DNA of 64,000 bases from an uncultured Helicobacteraceae bacterium (GTDB lineage Bacteria; Campylobacterota; Campylobacteria; Campylobacterales; Helicobacteraceae), in contig CAKUOH010000006.1 in the NCBI GenBank assembly GCA_934668765.1, positions 29,450-93,449 on the forward strand, written 5' to 3'. Positions 36,601-45,651 of the stretch are shown here, piece after piece. The notes beneath the pieces are model-generated. The model was not told the DNA's origin. It did not search any database and saw only the letters and a program-made list of their open reading frames with translations. The translations under genes were made by a program, and so were the position numbers. Position 1 is the stretch's first letter. Every line of letters starts with the position of its first letter.

Positions 36601-39091
36601 CTATCGTGCCACCATTTGCGGTAATTTTGCCTTTGTAGTGTATAGTCTCATTTGCGATTTTTTGCATATCCGCACTTAAATCCCCAACCTCCACTTTTTG
36701 ATAATATCCAAAGCCACTACCATTGATATTTGCGCCATCTTTGTTGTCGATGAAGTGCTTTACGCTACCGCCAAACTCGACTTTGGAGGTTGAATCTAGC
36801 GTGATATTAGAGTCTAAACTCGCATTGCGTCCTAGCGTAAGATTTGAGCTTTTTAAATCAATGCCACCCAATTTGAAAGTGCGATTATCCCAATCGGGTT
36901 GCTCTAAGTGCGAGGGTTTGGATAAATCCATATAACTTTCCATTCCCTTAATTGTGCCGTTTTCGGCATTTGTAATTTGATTGCGAATCGATTCGCTTGA
37001 AATTGTCGCGTGAGTGGTGGCGTGTCCTTGCAATGCGATATTGCCGTTTGTAACTTCCATTTTGCCTTGTATGTTGATATGTCCGTCAAAAATCAAGCTC
37101 GCACTTTGAGATTCCCCCTCCCTTGCGGAGGGGGCTAGGGGGTGGGTAGTATTTTGCACATTTTGCGTAGTGCGATTGCCACTATATTTAATGTCGATAT
37201 TCGCTTGTCCGCTATTTTGCGCTTTTAACCCACCCCCTTTATCCCCCTCCGCAGGGGAGGGGGAAATTTCGCCGATACTTGCGTGGATTATGGTATCGGC
37301 TTTATTTGTCGTCTTTTTGCCATCCGTGTCATAGCCAAAGCCTTCAATTTCTAAATTTACCGCCGTGCCACTTGAATTTGTGATGATAGCCTTGCTATCA
37401 TTTGCGGCTATGGTGTTAAGCACTAGCGAGTTGCCCGCCAAATCAAACTTGCCTCCGCCCTTGCCAAAATAAAAGCCCATTTCGCTATTTTTATTTTGCG
37501 ATAGCGTGTAGGAAGCCGCGCCATTTGTGCTTTTGCTTGCGCCTAACGCCTGAGCTTTGCCACTTACAAGCGCAAGTTCGCCTCGTCCGCTTGTAATGTA
37601 AATATTGTCAAAAGCCTTTGTAGTCGTATCTAGCGTAACCTTGCCCTCGCCGATTTTCAGCGTGCCTAGTCCTGTGGTTTCGGTATTTTCAGTCTTAATG
37701 ACAAGTTCGCCCTTGCCTATTTTATGCAAGGCGTCATCTTTATCATTTCGTAAAGCCCATTCTACCTTAACTTTTTCGCCTATATCAAGCCCAGAGCCTT
37801 TGAAAGAGTGAGTTTTGCCGTTTTCGTTTATAAATTTGTAAGTCGTAGGATTCGTGCTAGTAGCCGAATCTCCAGCTTCAAAGACAAAGCCCCCAGCATA
37901 ACCGCTCATATTTCGGTTAATATCGCTTTGCACTTCAATCGTTCCGCCACCACCGCTAAAAATTATGTCTTTGTTAAGCTGTAAATTATCAGTTTGCTTT
38001 GGCGTATCGCCTCTTTGTTGATAGGTTAAGTTATTTCCTTTAAGTGTCCAAGTGTTCGCATCTGCGGGGTCTTGAATTTTAAGATTTATTTTTTGCTCAA
38101 ATTGTTGTTGAAAATCTAACAAATCTTTGTTTGAAACAGCGGCAATGTTTGCTTTATTGCTACCTGTTGTAGCTGATGAAGTAACGCCCAGCAAAACCCA
38201 CTCTTTTTTCGTTGTGTTATAAGCGTAAATTCCACTCCCACTATCGCCCGAAGTAATACGATTGTTAAAATTTCCCTCTGTATTTGCATTGTATGTAAAG
38301 GTGATTCCACGCGAATCAGGCTTATATTCCTCGCCATATAAGTCTGGGCAATCGTTGCAGTTTATGAGATTGTAATATGTAGCCGAATTTACATCAAGGA
38401 TTGCGAATCCACCGCCTTTTGTTTCGCCATTTTCTAGTCTATTTAAATCTGTTTTGGAATATGGCGAATCATTACGCAAATCAATCACGCCTGAACCCGC
38501 CTGATAAATGTAAATATTGCCCGACTCATCTTTGAATTGCTCTAATTGCTCTTTAAATTTCGCGATATTTTGTTGGTCTTTGGAAGTGTCATCTTTTTTT
38601 TCATTATTATCAATGTCGAGCATATCCACTTGCCCTTCAACGATATATTTGTCAAAACGCAAAAATTTTTCATCGCGTCCATAAGGTTTAGAAACACTAT
38701 TTTTGGTGTCGCTGCCGTCCGCAGTATTCATTTTGGCTATTGTATATAAGGTAAGTCCCCACCTGCGAAATTCTTGTGTGCTTGTTGGTTGTTCTGGGCT
38801 TGTTACATGATTAGCCGTAACTGCAAATCCACGCCCTACTGCCGCAAGATTGCCGTTATTGCTTGAAGCGGAGAAATTTGGGGTTTGTGGGATTGGAAAT
38901 TTCGTGCCGTCTTTGCCCGTTATCGTGGTGCTACCATTGCCACTAAATGCGCCTTTATTTTGCCCAAAGTCCAAATAATCCCTATAATAAAACTTGCTTA
39001 TATCGATACTTTGCGCATTTGCAATAACTGCGCTAAATAGCACACTATAAGCGAATCTACGCAAACAAACTAATAGGGGGACAACACACAC
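33635..39091 (-). CDS. Large serine-protease autotransporter (S6-like)
   Basis: The 1818-residue protein has a signal peptide ending ANA (residue 26). A chymotrypsin-fold domain follows: [10 protein letters not shown] (His95), an Asp in VDMLDID (156-159) and [12 protein letters not shown] (Ser near 284), as in IgA-protease/SPATE proteins. From about 370 to 1450 a beta-helix passenger contains many [13 protein letters not shown] repeats. The last 290 residues form the barrel and end GYKF. Two dispersed repeats are translated inside the passenger (about 610-622 and 649-660). The listed start is GTG; an ATG two bases upstream is out of frame by one TG unit. Substrate is unknown. Confidence 0.85.
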   Translation of the reverse strand: MCVVPLLVCLRRFAYSVLFSAVIANAQSIDISKFYYRDYLDFGQNKGAFSGNGSTTITGKDGTKFPIPQTPNFSASSNNGNLAAVGRGFAVTANHVTSPEQPTSTQEFRRWGLTLYTIAKMNTADGSDTKNSVSKPYGRDEKFLRFDKYIVEGQVDMLDIDNNEKKDDTSKDQQNIAKFKEQLEQFKDESGNIYIYQAGSGVIDLRNDSPYSKTDLNRLENGETKGGGFAILDVNSATYYNLINCNDCPDLYGEEYKPDSRGITFTYNANTEGNFNNRITSGDSGSGIYAYNTTKKEWVLLGVTSSATTGSNKANIAAVSNKDLLDFQQQFEQKINLKIQDPADANTWTLKGNNLTYQQRGDTPKQTDNLQLNKDIIFSGGGGTIEVQSDINRNMSGYAGGFVFEAGDSATSTNPTTYKFINENGKTHSFKGSGLDIGEKVKVEWALRNDKDDALHKIGKGELVIKTENTETTGLGTLKIGEGKVTLDTTTKAFDNIYITSGRGELALVSGKAQALGASKSTNGAASYTLSQNKNSEMGFYFGKGGGKFDLAGNSLVLNTIAANDSKAIITNSSGTAVNLEIEGFGYDTDGKKTTNKADTIIHASIGEISPSPAEGDKGGGLKAQNSGQANIDIKYSGNRTTQNVQNTTHPLAPSAREGESQSASLIFDGHINIQGKMEVTNGNIALQGHATTHATISSESIRNQITNAENGTIKGMESYMDLSKPSHLEQPDWDNRTFKLGGIDLKSSNLTLGRNASLDSNITLDSTSKVEFGGSVKHFIDNKDGANINGSGFGYYQKVEVGDLSADMQKIANETIHYKGKITANGGTIESRILDFNASLDLKSGATLTADYLTLTNNDSVKLDGASATIQNLILKNVSNNNLNTIFTNSNTATSTKLSVTEALWFNSVGSFDLTKLDSANVEIEQNYDIRGVKSTITGTSKDLIANVSLFEEANLTLKSLTLKDTKANEVTTNGTTNTLKNSVYLQGDSKQTSNTKLTLTDSLKADGVEKATIQLWGKSEIIAPKITFNNVKDGILALDKDSKLTGTNGNANVEVSGVDSSLKIGILGDKNFDINAQGGSKITLGLLESRDKTQTPSANFSGKITAKDSSVVATALESITASVDLSGSAKLNAIDIVLQNSHNSIKLSDTATLTAQTITAKSVANLTLQQNGGTANIGKFIFDGGTTNLTGNLIGNNIELKNSTIKTTDLTFNNKQNTTLELDKDSKLDITNLKVENANLTLNLADSSKNTASLQKITLNNNANLNINSWDFGNTTAFSSNGDSRVTFENATYMQNSTAKNISVDSTISQMLTLSNVGKDSTKSDDRFKTLTFDKNLTFSENAKVQVKLDSSVKKGESSITLGTYYTLISAGSIFDNRTDSRIDFIFDSVKESDKLFVVSKYDNDKKNLLIKFLESAPNTFNELNKQISHASSRYSEILKALTEVRPNDEAIDTATRTDDYSVLDKRIKHIDSDLNEIAQGNKTRQTRNLLFSNDQTINTRISQVRLAHSGRNKHLRFAQNDTMYRIQSLMQGAVRSDAMPSYGSKRELDLPNSVWLNVGGGYFGGDSKMGFGATNIGYDRLIYAGSSDILLGAMLGFGGSKAHTGEFIDSAMFYNIGLYLHSLFCARGGEFGGHEIQSNISFSINDNRKTYNAKSAKNTAFGTLFALYYKYNFILAQNDTISHALKPVVVLALGYNRNGAFEIYEYKQATYNSVNFSYGFGVEYNAVMSESFYSLALTLKDMAYSGSKSVFMSLSGAQNFIGYSLESAPRFSAEINLIGSHKLTDALYLQYGIAGMVDSGANYGAKGDIKIGYKF
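37114..37147. repeat. Family B repeat inside the protease autotransporter gene
   Basis: CCCCCTCCCTTGCGGAGGGG followed by GCTAGGGGGTGGGTAG. On the coding strand it reads [13 protein letters not shown] without breaking the frame. Confidence 0.85.
37228..37264. repeat. Second family B repeat, opposite orientation, in the same gene
   Basis: AACCCACCCCCTTTATCCCC then CTCCGCAGGGGAGGGGG. It lies about 80 bases from the first copy, inverted, and reads [13 protein letters not shown] in frame. Confidence 0.85.
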
Positions 39092-39093
39092 AT
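39086..39093 (-). repeat. TG dinucleotide run at the protease autotransporter start
   Basis: On the minus strand the start region reads A(TG)4 then TTGTCCCCC, seven bases after GCGAGG. ATG gives a seven-codon peptide; GTG two bases on opens the long frame. Losing one TG would place ATG in frame. Confidence 0.6.
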
Positions 39094-39156
39094 TACAACC
39101 TCGCTATCATCGTAAATCTCAAAATAAACGCAATCATTTTGTAAATCCTAAAAACC

Positions 39157-39246
39157 CTATGCCGCCGTTTTGACTACAAACCATACCATTAGCCCTGCAA
39201 ACGCTGCAAGTGCCACAAGGCAAAAAATTATTGTAAAGGTAACCAT
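39157..39246 (-). CDS. Membrane microprotein of 29 residues
   Basis: MVTFTIIFCLVALAAFAGLM followed by VWFVVKTAA is one membrane helix with a basic end. GGAGGATTTATAAAA before the ATG is a strong ribosome site lying in the last codons of the upstream small membrane gene, so the two are probably translated together. Function is unknown; it may be an accessory subunit of a membrane complex. Confidence 0.55.
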   Translation of the reverse strand: MVTFTIIFCLVALAAFAGLMVWFVVKTAA

Positions 39247-39248
39247 TT

Positions 39249-39476
39249 TTATAAATCCTCCAATTTTTTAAGAGTTTTCACACACTGCCACACTATGACG
39301 CCTATCGCCGTTGCAACTAGTATAATCCCACCGATAAGCGCACATAATTTGAAAATCGGAAGTTTTTCAGCATTAACAAACGCAAATGCAATCATACCAA
39401 AAAGTGCCACAATCAGCGCAGATAGTGGGATTTTGTATAAGTCAATCGTCTTTTCTACTTGCACTTTTTTGCTCAT
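39249..39476 (-). CDS. Small protein with two membrane segments
   Basis: From the ATG at 39476 (MSKKVQVEKTIDLYKIPLSA), preceded by AAGGCAATTTT, the 75-residue product has hydrophobic helices at about 16-34 and 40-63 and a charged end KTLKKLEDL. The longer frame upstream has no matching site. I know no family. It is followed at once by the 29-residue membrane peptide and precedes, on the same strand, the protease autotransporter. Confidence 0.6.
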   Translation of the reverse strand: MSKKVQVEKTIDLYKIPLSALIVALFGMIAFAFVNAEKLPIFKLCALIGGIILVATAIGVIVWQCVKTLKKLEDL

Positions 39477-39654
39477 AAAATTGCCTTGATAAAATTGCCT
39501 TGCCTTAAATTTTTGGGTGCATTGTAGCAAAAAATGATTGAAAAAGCGTTAGTTTTTGTTAAGAAAGTCAATGTGGGATTCTTTGGATTTAGTTTGCTTG
39601 GATTGTGATTGCACATTTTTTTAGCTTTAAAATTTTTCTTAAAAAATATTTCGT

Positions 39655-39660
39655 TATAAT
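39655..39660 (+). promoter_or_regulatory. -10 box of the ccdA series
   Basis: TATAAT in TTCGTTATAATTCGC, 37 bases before the GTG start of ccdA. Confidence 0.55.
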
Positions 39661-39696
39661 TCGCACTTAAATTTTGCAACGCAAAAAAGGAATCGC

Positions 39697-40428
39697 GTGG
39701 AACTCGCATTAGTTAGTCTTTATGAAAATCTGCCCTATCTCGCGGCATTTTTAGCAGGAATCCTTACATTTTTAAGTCCCTGCATTTTGCCACTCATACC
39801 GCCTTATATGAGCTATATTAGCGGGATTTCGATTGAAGGGCTAAAAGCGCAAAACTACAAACAAAAAATCTACATTTTTCAACGCGCAACTCTCTTTGTC
39901 GCGGGATTTTCGCTAGTTTTTATAATGCTTGGAATCTCATTTAATTCGCTTCTTGGGCGATTTTTAAGCAATCCTATCACAAATTATGTCGCTGGTGGGA
40001 TTATCATCATTTTTGGAATCCACTTTTTAGGCATTTTGCGCTTAAAAATTTTATACAAAACAAAGCGATTCGCAATGATTCAAAACCTAGATTCAAACCT
40101 GTTGGTGCGCATAATTTCGCCCTTTATTTTAGGAATCGGTTTTGCGCTAGGCTGGAGTCCGTGTGTGGGACCGATTTTAAGCTCGATTATCGCGCTCAAT
40201 AGCGTGGGTGTGAGCGGTGGCGGAGTTGCTTTGCTGATGATTTATGCACTTGGGCTTGGAGTGCCATTTTTGCTAACTGCGCTTTTGATTGAGCGCGTAT
40301 TTTGCGTTTTTGAGCGCGTGAAAAAATATTATAGGTTCATTGAAATCATTAGTGGGGCGTTGCTTGTGGCAATCGGCGTTGTGATTATCTTTGGTGGATT
40401 AGATAGAATCGCCGTAGTTTTTTCGTAA
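39697..40428 (+). CDS. ccdA: CcdA/DsbD-type cytochrome c biogenesis protein
   Basis: CcdA passes electrons from cytoplasmic thioredoxin across the inner membrane to reduce apocytochrome c thiols. Six or so membrane segments carry the paired cysteines in FLSPCILPLIPPYMSYISG and GWSPCVGPILSSI. GTG is the start after AAAAAGGA. The 243 residues match the family. In H. pylori the homologue likewise precedes a dihydroorotase-like gene, as here. Confidence 0.9.
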   Translation: MELALVSLYENLPYLAAFLAGILTFLSPCILPLIPPYMSYISGISIEGLKAQNYKQKIYIFQRATLFVAGFSLVFIMLGISFNSLLGRFLSNPITNYVAGGIIIIFGIHFLGILRLKILYKTKRFAMIQNLDSNLLVRIISPFILGIGFALGWSPCVGPILSSIIALNSVGVSGGGVALLMIYALGLGVPFLLTALLIERVFCVFERVKKYYRFIEIISGALLVAIGVVIIFGGLDRIAVVFS

Positions 40429-40440
40429 AAAGGGGCAAAA

Positions 40441-41688
40441 ATGCAAAATTGCAAGATTGTAAAAGGCAAAAATCAAAGTGTTAAAATCGAAAATGGCATA
40501 ATTGTGAGCGTAGAATCAAATGGATTGCCACGACTTGCCAAAGGCAAGTCTCGCAATGACGAATCGGTTTTAGACTTAAAAGACGCACTAATCGCCCCGC
40601 AGTTCATTGATTTAAATGTGTTTCCTAAAAATAAATCACTCTCACGCAATTCGATTTTATCGCTTGAAAAAAAGGCAAAATGCGGTGGCGTGGGCTTTAT
40701 CGCGCTAAATTCTGCGACAAATCCCGCAATCGATAATGAAATGGCAATGGAGTTTGTAAAAAATATTAGCACGGAAGTGGCGATTCTCCCACTGATTAGC
40801 TCAAATGTGGCGGATTTGGGTGGCGAATCTATAAACAAAAAAGGCGATTCTAAAATCTGTGATATTACGATTTTAAACGCGCTTGGGGGCGTGGGGATAA
40901 ATATTGACAGCGCAAGAGACGCAAATACCATTGACAAAGTCGCTAAATACGCCAAAATGCTGGATATTCCGCTATTTATAAACGCAAATGACAATTTGGG
41001 CGGAATGATAAATTGTGGTGAGCTAAGCGCGAAGCTAGGAATCCCCGCGCGAAGTCCATTAAGCGAAATCAAAGAAGTTGCCAAAATGCTTGAAGTGGCG
41101 ATTTTCTATGATATAAACGCCGTTTTTAGCGCGATTAGCGAGATTCGTAGCCTTGAACTCATAAATCAAGCCAAAAAGCATAATCCGCGCATTTTTGCCG
41201 AAGTGTCCATTCATCATTTGATTTTGGATGATAGCGCGTGTGAAAATTACAACACTAGCGCGAAAATAAATCCGCCCTTGAAAGATAAAAGGACTCGTGA
41301 TAAATTGCTTGAATCGCTCCAAAATGGCAATATTGACATTCTTACTTCGCTGCAATGTGCGCATTTTAATTCTAAAAAAGAATTGCCTTTTGGCGATGCG
41401 GAGTATGGGATTGACGGAATTGCGTATTATTTCGCGCTTTTGTATAGTAATCTTGTGAAAACAAAAATCATAAGTTTAGAGCGATTATTTGAGATTTGCG
41501 CAGAAAATCCTGCAAAAATCTTAAAGTTAAATTGTGGCAAAATAGAGCAGGGCAAAGAGGCAAGGCTAATGGCAGTGGATTTGGAAGCAAGTGTGGCGAT
41601 AGAAGACGCATTTTCGCCATATCACGCGACAAATTTAGGCGCGGATTTGGGCGCGAATCTAAAAGGTAAAATTTTGCGCTTTATTTAA
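40441..41688 (+). CDS. Dihydroorotase-like protein, probably not catalytic
   Basis: The 415-residue protein has the amidohydrolase framework of PyrC: LKDALIAPQFIDLNVFP, GGVGFIALNSATNP and ENPAKILKL near the end. The metal-binding HxH expected after the Asp in PQFIDLNVF is absent, so it may be a structural partner of aspartate carbamoyltransferase rather than an enzyme, as known for inactive homologues in other bacteria. Residues 27-40 (NGLPRLAKGKSRND) are the in-frame translation of a family A repeat. A true pyrC should lie elsewhere. Confidence 0.75.
   Translation: MQNCKIVKGKNQSVKIENGIIVSVESNGLPRLAKGKSRNDESVLDLKDALIAPQFIDLNVFPKNKSLSRNSILSLEKKAKCGGVGFIALNSATNPAIDNEMAMEFVKNISTEVAILPLISSNVADLGGESINKKGDSKICDITILNALGGVGINIDSARDANTIDKVAKYAKMLDIPLFINANDNLGGMINCGELSAKLGIPARSPLSEIKEVAKMLEVAIFYDINAVFSAISEIRSLELINQAKKHNPRIFAEVSIHHLILDDSACENYNTSAKINPPLKDKRTRDKLLESLQNGNIDILTSLQCAHFNSKKELPFGDAEYGIDGIAYYFALLYSNLVKTKIISLERLFEICAENPAKILKLNCGKIEQGKEARLMAVDLEASVAIEDAFSPYHATNLGADLGANLKGKILRFI
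40521..40560. repeat. Family A repeat inside the dihydroorotase-like gene
   Basis: TGGATTGCCACGACTTGCC to TCTCGCAATGAC has both conserved ends of family A and a palindromic centre (CTTGCCAAAGGCAAG). Its length keeps the frame. Confidence 0.88.
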
Positions 41689-41741
41689 AAATTAGCGCAA
41701 ATCTAGCGAATCTAACGAAAGGCAAATTAAAAAGGACAAAA

Positions 41742-42635
41742 ATGAAAGAAAAAATCTTAAATATGCTTCATTTAATGCTTGAAGAGCTGATAAATGCTGT
41801 GATTGTCGGCTCAAAGGCGATTTTTATCTTAATCTTTGGGCTGTGGTTTGCGTATTTTTTAGCAGGGAGAGTGCGAAAAATCCTGCTTCGTGTGCTGAAA
41901 GATGAAATGCTTGCAAATTTCTTATCAAAGCTCACATTTGTGGGCATTATGATTTTAGTTGTGGTGGCTACACTTGGCACTATGGGCGTTCAAACGACTT
42001 CCATTATCGCGGCACTTGGCGCGGCGGGTTTGGCGATTGCACTTGCGCTTAAAGATTCGCTTTCAAATCTTGCAAGTGGCATTATGCTAGTGATTTTCCG
42101 CCCATTTACAAAGGACGATAAAATCGAAATTGGCGGATTAGTCGGCATTGTGGAGGATATTTCGCTTTTTCATACTTATATGCGAATGGCAGATGGCAAA
42201 CTTGTCATTATGCCAAATACAAATATCGCCACAAGTCAGGTGATAAACTATACCAAAAAGCACCTGCATCGCATAAAAGAATCGCCACATTCTTTGTCGC
42301 AAATCATAAATGCCGATAATGTAATCTTGCGAATCGATTGGCTTGTGGGCGTGGGCTATGGGAGTGATATTGATACTGCAAAGCAAGTCATTTATGACGC
42401 TGTGGCAAAGACGGAAAATATTGATAATGGCGAGCAAGATTCGACTAAAAAGATTTTTGTGGGCGTAAATGAACTTCAAGCAAGTAGCATTGAGTTTGCG
42501 ATTCGTGCGTGGGTGCTTGATAATAGCACATTTGGTAGCACAAAAAGCAAAATGATTGAAAATGTCAAAAAGGCGTTGGATTCGGCAAATATTGAGATTC
42601 CATACAATAAACTTGATGTAAATTTAATAAAATAG
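41742..42635 (+). CDS. mscS: Small-conductance mechanosensitive channel, MscS family
   Basis: MscS opens under membrane tension to release solutes on osmotic downshift. Three membrane segments lie in residues 1-110; the pore helix is the Gly/Ala-rich SIIAALGAAGLAIALALKDS. A beta domain (DKIEIGGLVGIVEDIS, VIMPNTNIATSQVINY) and a C-terminal vestibule follow. The 297 residues are typical. It lies between the dihydroorotase-like gene and mqnF. Confidence 0.92.
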   Translation: MKEKILNMLHLMLEELINAVIVGSKAIFILIFGLWFAYFLAGRVRKILLRVLKDEMLANFLSKLTFVGIMILVVVATLGTMGVQTTSIIAALGAAGLAIALALKDSLSNLASGIMLVIFRPFTKDDKIEIGGLVGIVEDISLFHTYMRMADGKLVIMPNTNIATSQVINYTKKHLHRIKESPHSLSQIINADNVILRIDWLVGVGYGSDIDTAKQVIYDAVAKTENIDNGEQDSTKKIFVGVNELQASSIEFAIRAWVLDNSTFGSTKSKMIENVKKALDSANIEIPYNKLDVNLIK

Positions 42636-42642
42636 GATTTTT

Positions 42643-43893
42643 ATGACAGATAAAGAGATACAACTAATTGGCGCAAGTGCGGTAATTTCGTGTAATAAGC
42701 ATTTTGAGATTATCAAAAATGGCGGGATTTTGTTTAGCGAGGATAGGATTTTAAAAGTGGGCGATTTTAGCAGTATGCAAAGCCCAAAAGTAAAAAGCAA
42801 ATTTTATGAATCTTGCGTGATTACGCCAGCATTTATCAATCCGCACATTCATTTTGAATTTAGCGACAATACTAGCACTTTGAATTACGGGAATTTCGGT
42901 GTGTGGCTTGATTCGATTATGCAAAAACGAGATGAATTATTTAAAGATTCGCAAGATTCGATTAAATCCGCGATTAAAGAAGTTTTGCGTAGCGGGACGG
43001 CGTGTGTGGGCGCGATTAGTAGCGCGGGGCTAGATTTGGAAGCATTAAGCACAAGTCCGCTAAAAGTTGTGTATTTTAATGAGATTATGGGGACAAATGC
43101 TGCGCGATTTGAAGATATAAAAGAGCATTTTGATGAGCGCGTAAAAAAGGCGAAATTGCTAGAAAATCCGCGCTTTAAAAATGCGATTGCGCTTCATTCG
43201 CCTTATGCCCTGCATAATGATTTGGCAGAATACGCGCTTGATAAGGCACGAAAAGGCAAAATGCTAGTATCTACGCATTTTATGGAATCGCGTGAAGAGC
43301 TAATTTGGCTAGATTACGGCAGGGGCTATTTTAAGGACTTTTTTAAAAATAATTTGGGCGTTGAATCTGCGCGTCCATTTTATACAAAGCGCGATTTTAT
43401 GGAGCTTTTTAGCCAAGTGCCTACACTTTTCACGCATTGCCTTTATTTAAGCAATGATGATTTTGAGTTTTTACAAAGATTAGATTCGGAGATAATATCC
43501 GCTCCACGCTCAAATCGTCTGCTAAATAATCGCTATTTTGACTTTTTTAAGGCAAAGGATTTTAGATTCAAACTAATCCTTGCCACCGATGGCAAAAGCT
43601 CAAATAACTCTTTAAGTCTGCTTGATGAAGGGCGATGTGCTTTATTTGCCTATCGCAAATTTGATGTTAATGCTTTGGCAAAGGAAATAATGCTAGGAAT
43701 CACGCGCAATATCGCTAAACGATTTGGTTTTAATAATGGCAGTATCGAGCGTGGCAAGGCAAGTGATTTGGCGGTATTTTATGTAAAAGATATTGCAGAG
43801 AGTAAGCAAGTGCCTCTGCATTTCTTGCTAAATGCGCGTGAAGCAATGGATTTATACATCAATGGCAAAAGGATAGACTTTGAAACTCTTTAA
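42643..43893 (+). CDS. mqnF: Aminofutalosine (aminodeoxyfutalosine) deaminase
   Basis: This amidohydrolase deaminates 6-amino-6-deoxyfutalosine in the futalosine route to menaquinone, as shown for H. pylori HP0267. INPHIHFEF gives the HxH metal pair, LHSPYALHNDL and LVSTHFMESREE give further His ligands, and ATDGKSSNNSLSLLDE the catalytic Asp. Its pattern follows HP0267 closely by eye over 416 residues. The end overlaps the sppA start by 14 bases. Confidence 0.87.
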   Translation: MTDKEIQLIGASAVISCNKHFEIIKNGGILFSEDRILKVGDFSSMQSPKVKSKFYESCVITPAFINPHIHFEFSDNTSTLNYGNFGVWLDSIMQKRDELFKDSQDSIKSAIKEVLRSGTACVGAISSAGLDLEALSTSPLKVVYFNEIMGTNAARFEDIKEHFDERVKKAKLLENPRFKNAIALHSPYALHNDLAEYALDKARKGKMLVSTHFMESREELIWLDYGRGYFKDFFKNNLGVESARPFYTKRDFMELFSQVPTLFTHCLYLSNDDFEFLQRLDSEIISAPRSNRLLNNRYFDFFKAKDFRFKLILATDGKSSNNSLSLLDEGRCALFAYRKFDVNALAKEIMLGITRNIAKRFGFNNGSIERGKASDLAVFYVKDIAESKQVPLHFLLNAREAMDLYINGKRIDFETL

Positions 43894-44752
43894 AAAAATA
43901 TGGCGATTTTTCGTGCTAAAACCGCTAAATTTCATTCAAACATATTTTAAATCTTGCTTGTTTATTTTGCTAGTGGTGGTGCTTTGCATTGCCTTTACAC
44001 CACCGCAAACACAGCAAATAAATCTAGCGCGAATCTATTTAGAAGGTCCCATTTTTAGAAGCGATTTATTTGCCACGCAACTTGAATCGCTAAAAAATTT
44101 CCCAAATCTTAAAGGCGTTTTGCTTGTGATTGATTCGCCCGGGGGTGCGCTGTCTGCGAGTGTTGAGGTGGCTGATATGATTGAGGAGCTAAATACTAAA
44201 ATCCCCGTAGTTGCTTATGTGCGCGGGACTATGGCAAGTGGGAGCTATTATGCAGGAATGTATAGTCGATTCATAGTGGCGAATCGTGGCGCAATGATTG
44301 GCTCTATTGGCGTGATTTTTAATGGTTATAATATCGAGGAATTGCTTGGCAAAATAGGGATTCAGTCGCAGGGATTGAAAGCAGGAGAATTTAAAGAAGT
44401 AGGCACTTTTACGCGAAAATGGAGCGATGCAGAAAGGGCGTATTTGCAAAAAGTCCTAAATCAGCAATACGCAATGTTTGTGCGCGATGTGGCAAATGCT
44501 AGGGCAAAGACGCTAGGCAATGTGGATTATCGAATCTATGCGGAGGGCAAGGTTTTTAATGCTTTTGATGCCAAAGAAGTTGGCTTAATCGATTTAGTCG
44601 GCACTCAAAAATCTGCCATAAATATTTTGCAGGAATTAAGCGGTGTGCAAAATCCCGTGTGGGCAAAAGAGGGTGTGATTGATAATTATCTTAAAAAATT
44701 TACCGCCCAAGCAATAAGCGAAGTGCTTTCCCAAATAAATACCATAAGATGA
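43880..44752 (+). CDS. sppA: Signal peptide peptidase SppA, short form
   Basis: This S49 inner-membrane protease degrades cleaved signal peptides. One membrane segment (about 25-40) is followed by VIDSPGGALSASVEVADMI, PVVAYVRGTMASGSYYAGM with the Ser nucleophile and GAMIGSIGVIF; a conserved Lys near residue 170 supplies the base. The 290-residue length is the short type. Translation starts at TTG after AAAGGA, inside mqnF. Its stop overlaps purU (ATGA). Confidence 0.9.
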   Translation: MKLFKKIWRFFVLKPLNFIQTYFKSCLFILLVVVLCIAFTPPQTQQINLARIYLEGPIFRSDLFATQLESLKNFPNLKGVLLVIDSPGGALSASVEVADMIEELNTKIPVVAYVRGTMASGSYYAGMYSRFIVANRGAMIGSIGVIFNGYNIEELLGKIGIQSQGLKAGEFKEVGTFTRKWSDAERAYLQKVLNQQYAMFVRDVANARAKTLGNVDYRIYAEGKVFNAFDAKEVGLIDLVGTQKSAINILQELSGVQNPVWAKEGVIDNYLKKFTAQAISEVLSQINTIR

Positions 44753-45582
44753 ATCTTATTATTTTAATAAGCACACCTGATTCGCAGGGTTTGGTGCATA
44801 AGATTACGGCAAATTTGCTTGAATTTAATATTGAAAAAAATGATGAATTTGTAGATAAAGAGAGTGCGCATTTTTTTATGCGAACAGAGATTAGCTGTGA
44901 ATCTAGCGCGGATATTGTGGCGATTCAGCGCAAGATAGAAGCGAATCTAAAGGCAATTCTCCCGCCACAAAGTTTTATTAAGGTTACGCAAAAAAGCAAA
45001 AAATCCGCCGTTATTTTTTGCACCAAAGAAGCGCATTGCTTAGGTGATTTGCTAATGAAATATTATAATAACGAGCTAGATATTGACATAAAGGCGGTGA
45101 TTTCAAACTATGAGATTTTGCAGAGTTTGGTAGAAAAATTCAACATACCATATTTTCACATTTCACACGAATCTAAAAATTACGAAGATTCAATGCTTAA
45201 AATTTGCGCTAGATTCGCGCCTGATTTTATTATTTTGGCAAAATATATGCGGATTTTAAGCCCAAAATTTATAGCACATTATGAAAATCGCATTATAAAT
45301 ATTCATCATAGCTTTCTCCCTGCATTTATCGGCGCGAATCCTTACAAACAAGCATATACGCGGGGCGTGAAAATCATCGGCGCAACGGCGCATTTTGTAA
45401 CAAGTGAGCTAGATAGCGGACCGATTATCTGCCAAGATATTATGCAGGTAAATCACACTTTTTCGTGGGTGGATATGCAAAGGGCAGGGCGAAATATCGA
45501 GCGCGTGGTTTTGGCACAGGCGGTGGATTTGGCAATACAGGGACGAATCTTTATCCATAACAATAAAACGATTATTTTTTAA
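44749..45582 (+). CDS. purU: Formyltetrahydrofolate deformylase
   Basis: PurU hydrolyses 10-formyl-THF to formate and THF, balancing one-carbon pools. An N-terminal ACT domain (LIILISTPDSQGLVHKIT) precedes a formyltransferase domain with INIHHSFLPAFIGANPY and GATAHFVTSELDSGPIICQD, holding the catalytic His and Asp. Its 277 residues are normal. It is translationally coupled to sppA; the same pair is adjacent in H. pylori. Confidence 0.92.
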   Translation: MNLIILISTPDSQGLVHKITANLLEFNIEKNDEFVDKESAHFFMRTEISCESSADIVAIQRKIEANLKAILPPQSFIKVTQKSKKSAVIFCTKEAHCLGDLLMKYYNNELDIDIKAVISNYEILQSLVEKFNIPYFHISHESKNYEDSMLKICARFAPDFIILAKYMRILSPKFIAHYENRIINIHHSFLPAFIGANPYKQAYTRGVKIIGATAHFVTSELDSGPIICQDIMQVNHTFSWVDMQRAGRNIERVVLAQAVDLAIQGRIFIHNNKTIIF

Positions 45583-45608
45583 AGTTTGCTTAAATTTGTC
45601 TAAATTTA

Positions 45609-45617
45609 TGCTATAAT
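45609..45617 (+). promoter_or_regulatory. Extended -10 promoter of hsrA
   Basis: TGCTATAAT, with TATAAT at 45612-45617, lies 35 bases before the hsrA ATG. Confidence 0.65.
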
Positions 45618-45651
45618 CCCAAATTCATTTTTATTTTAAAGGATTAAATAA

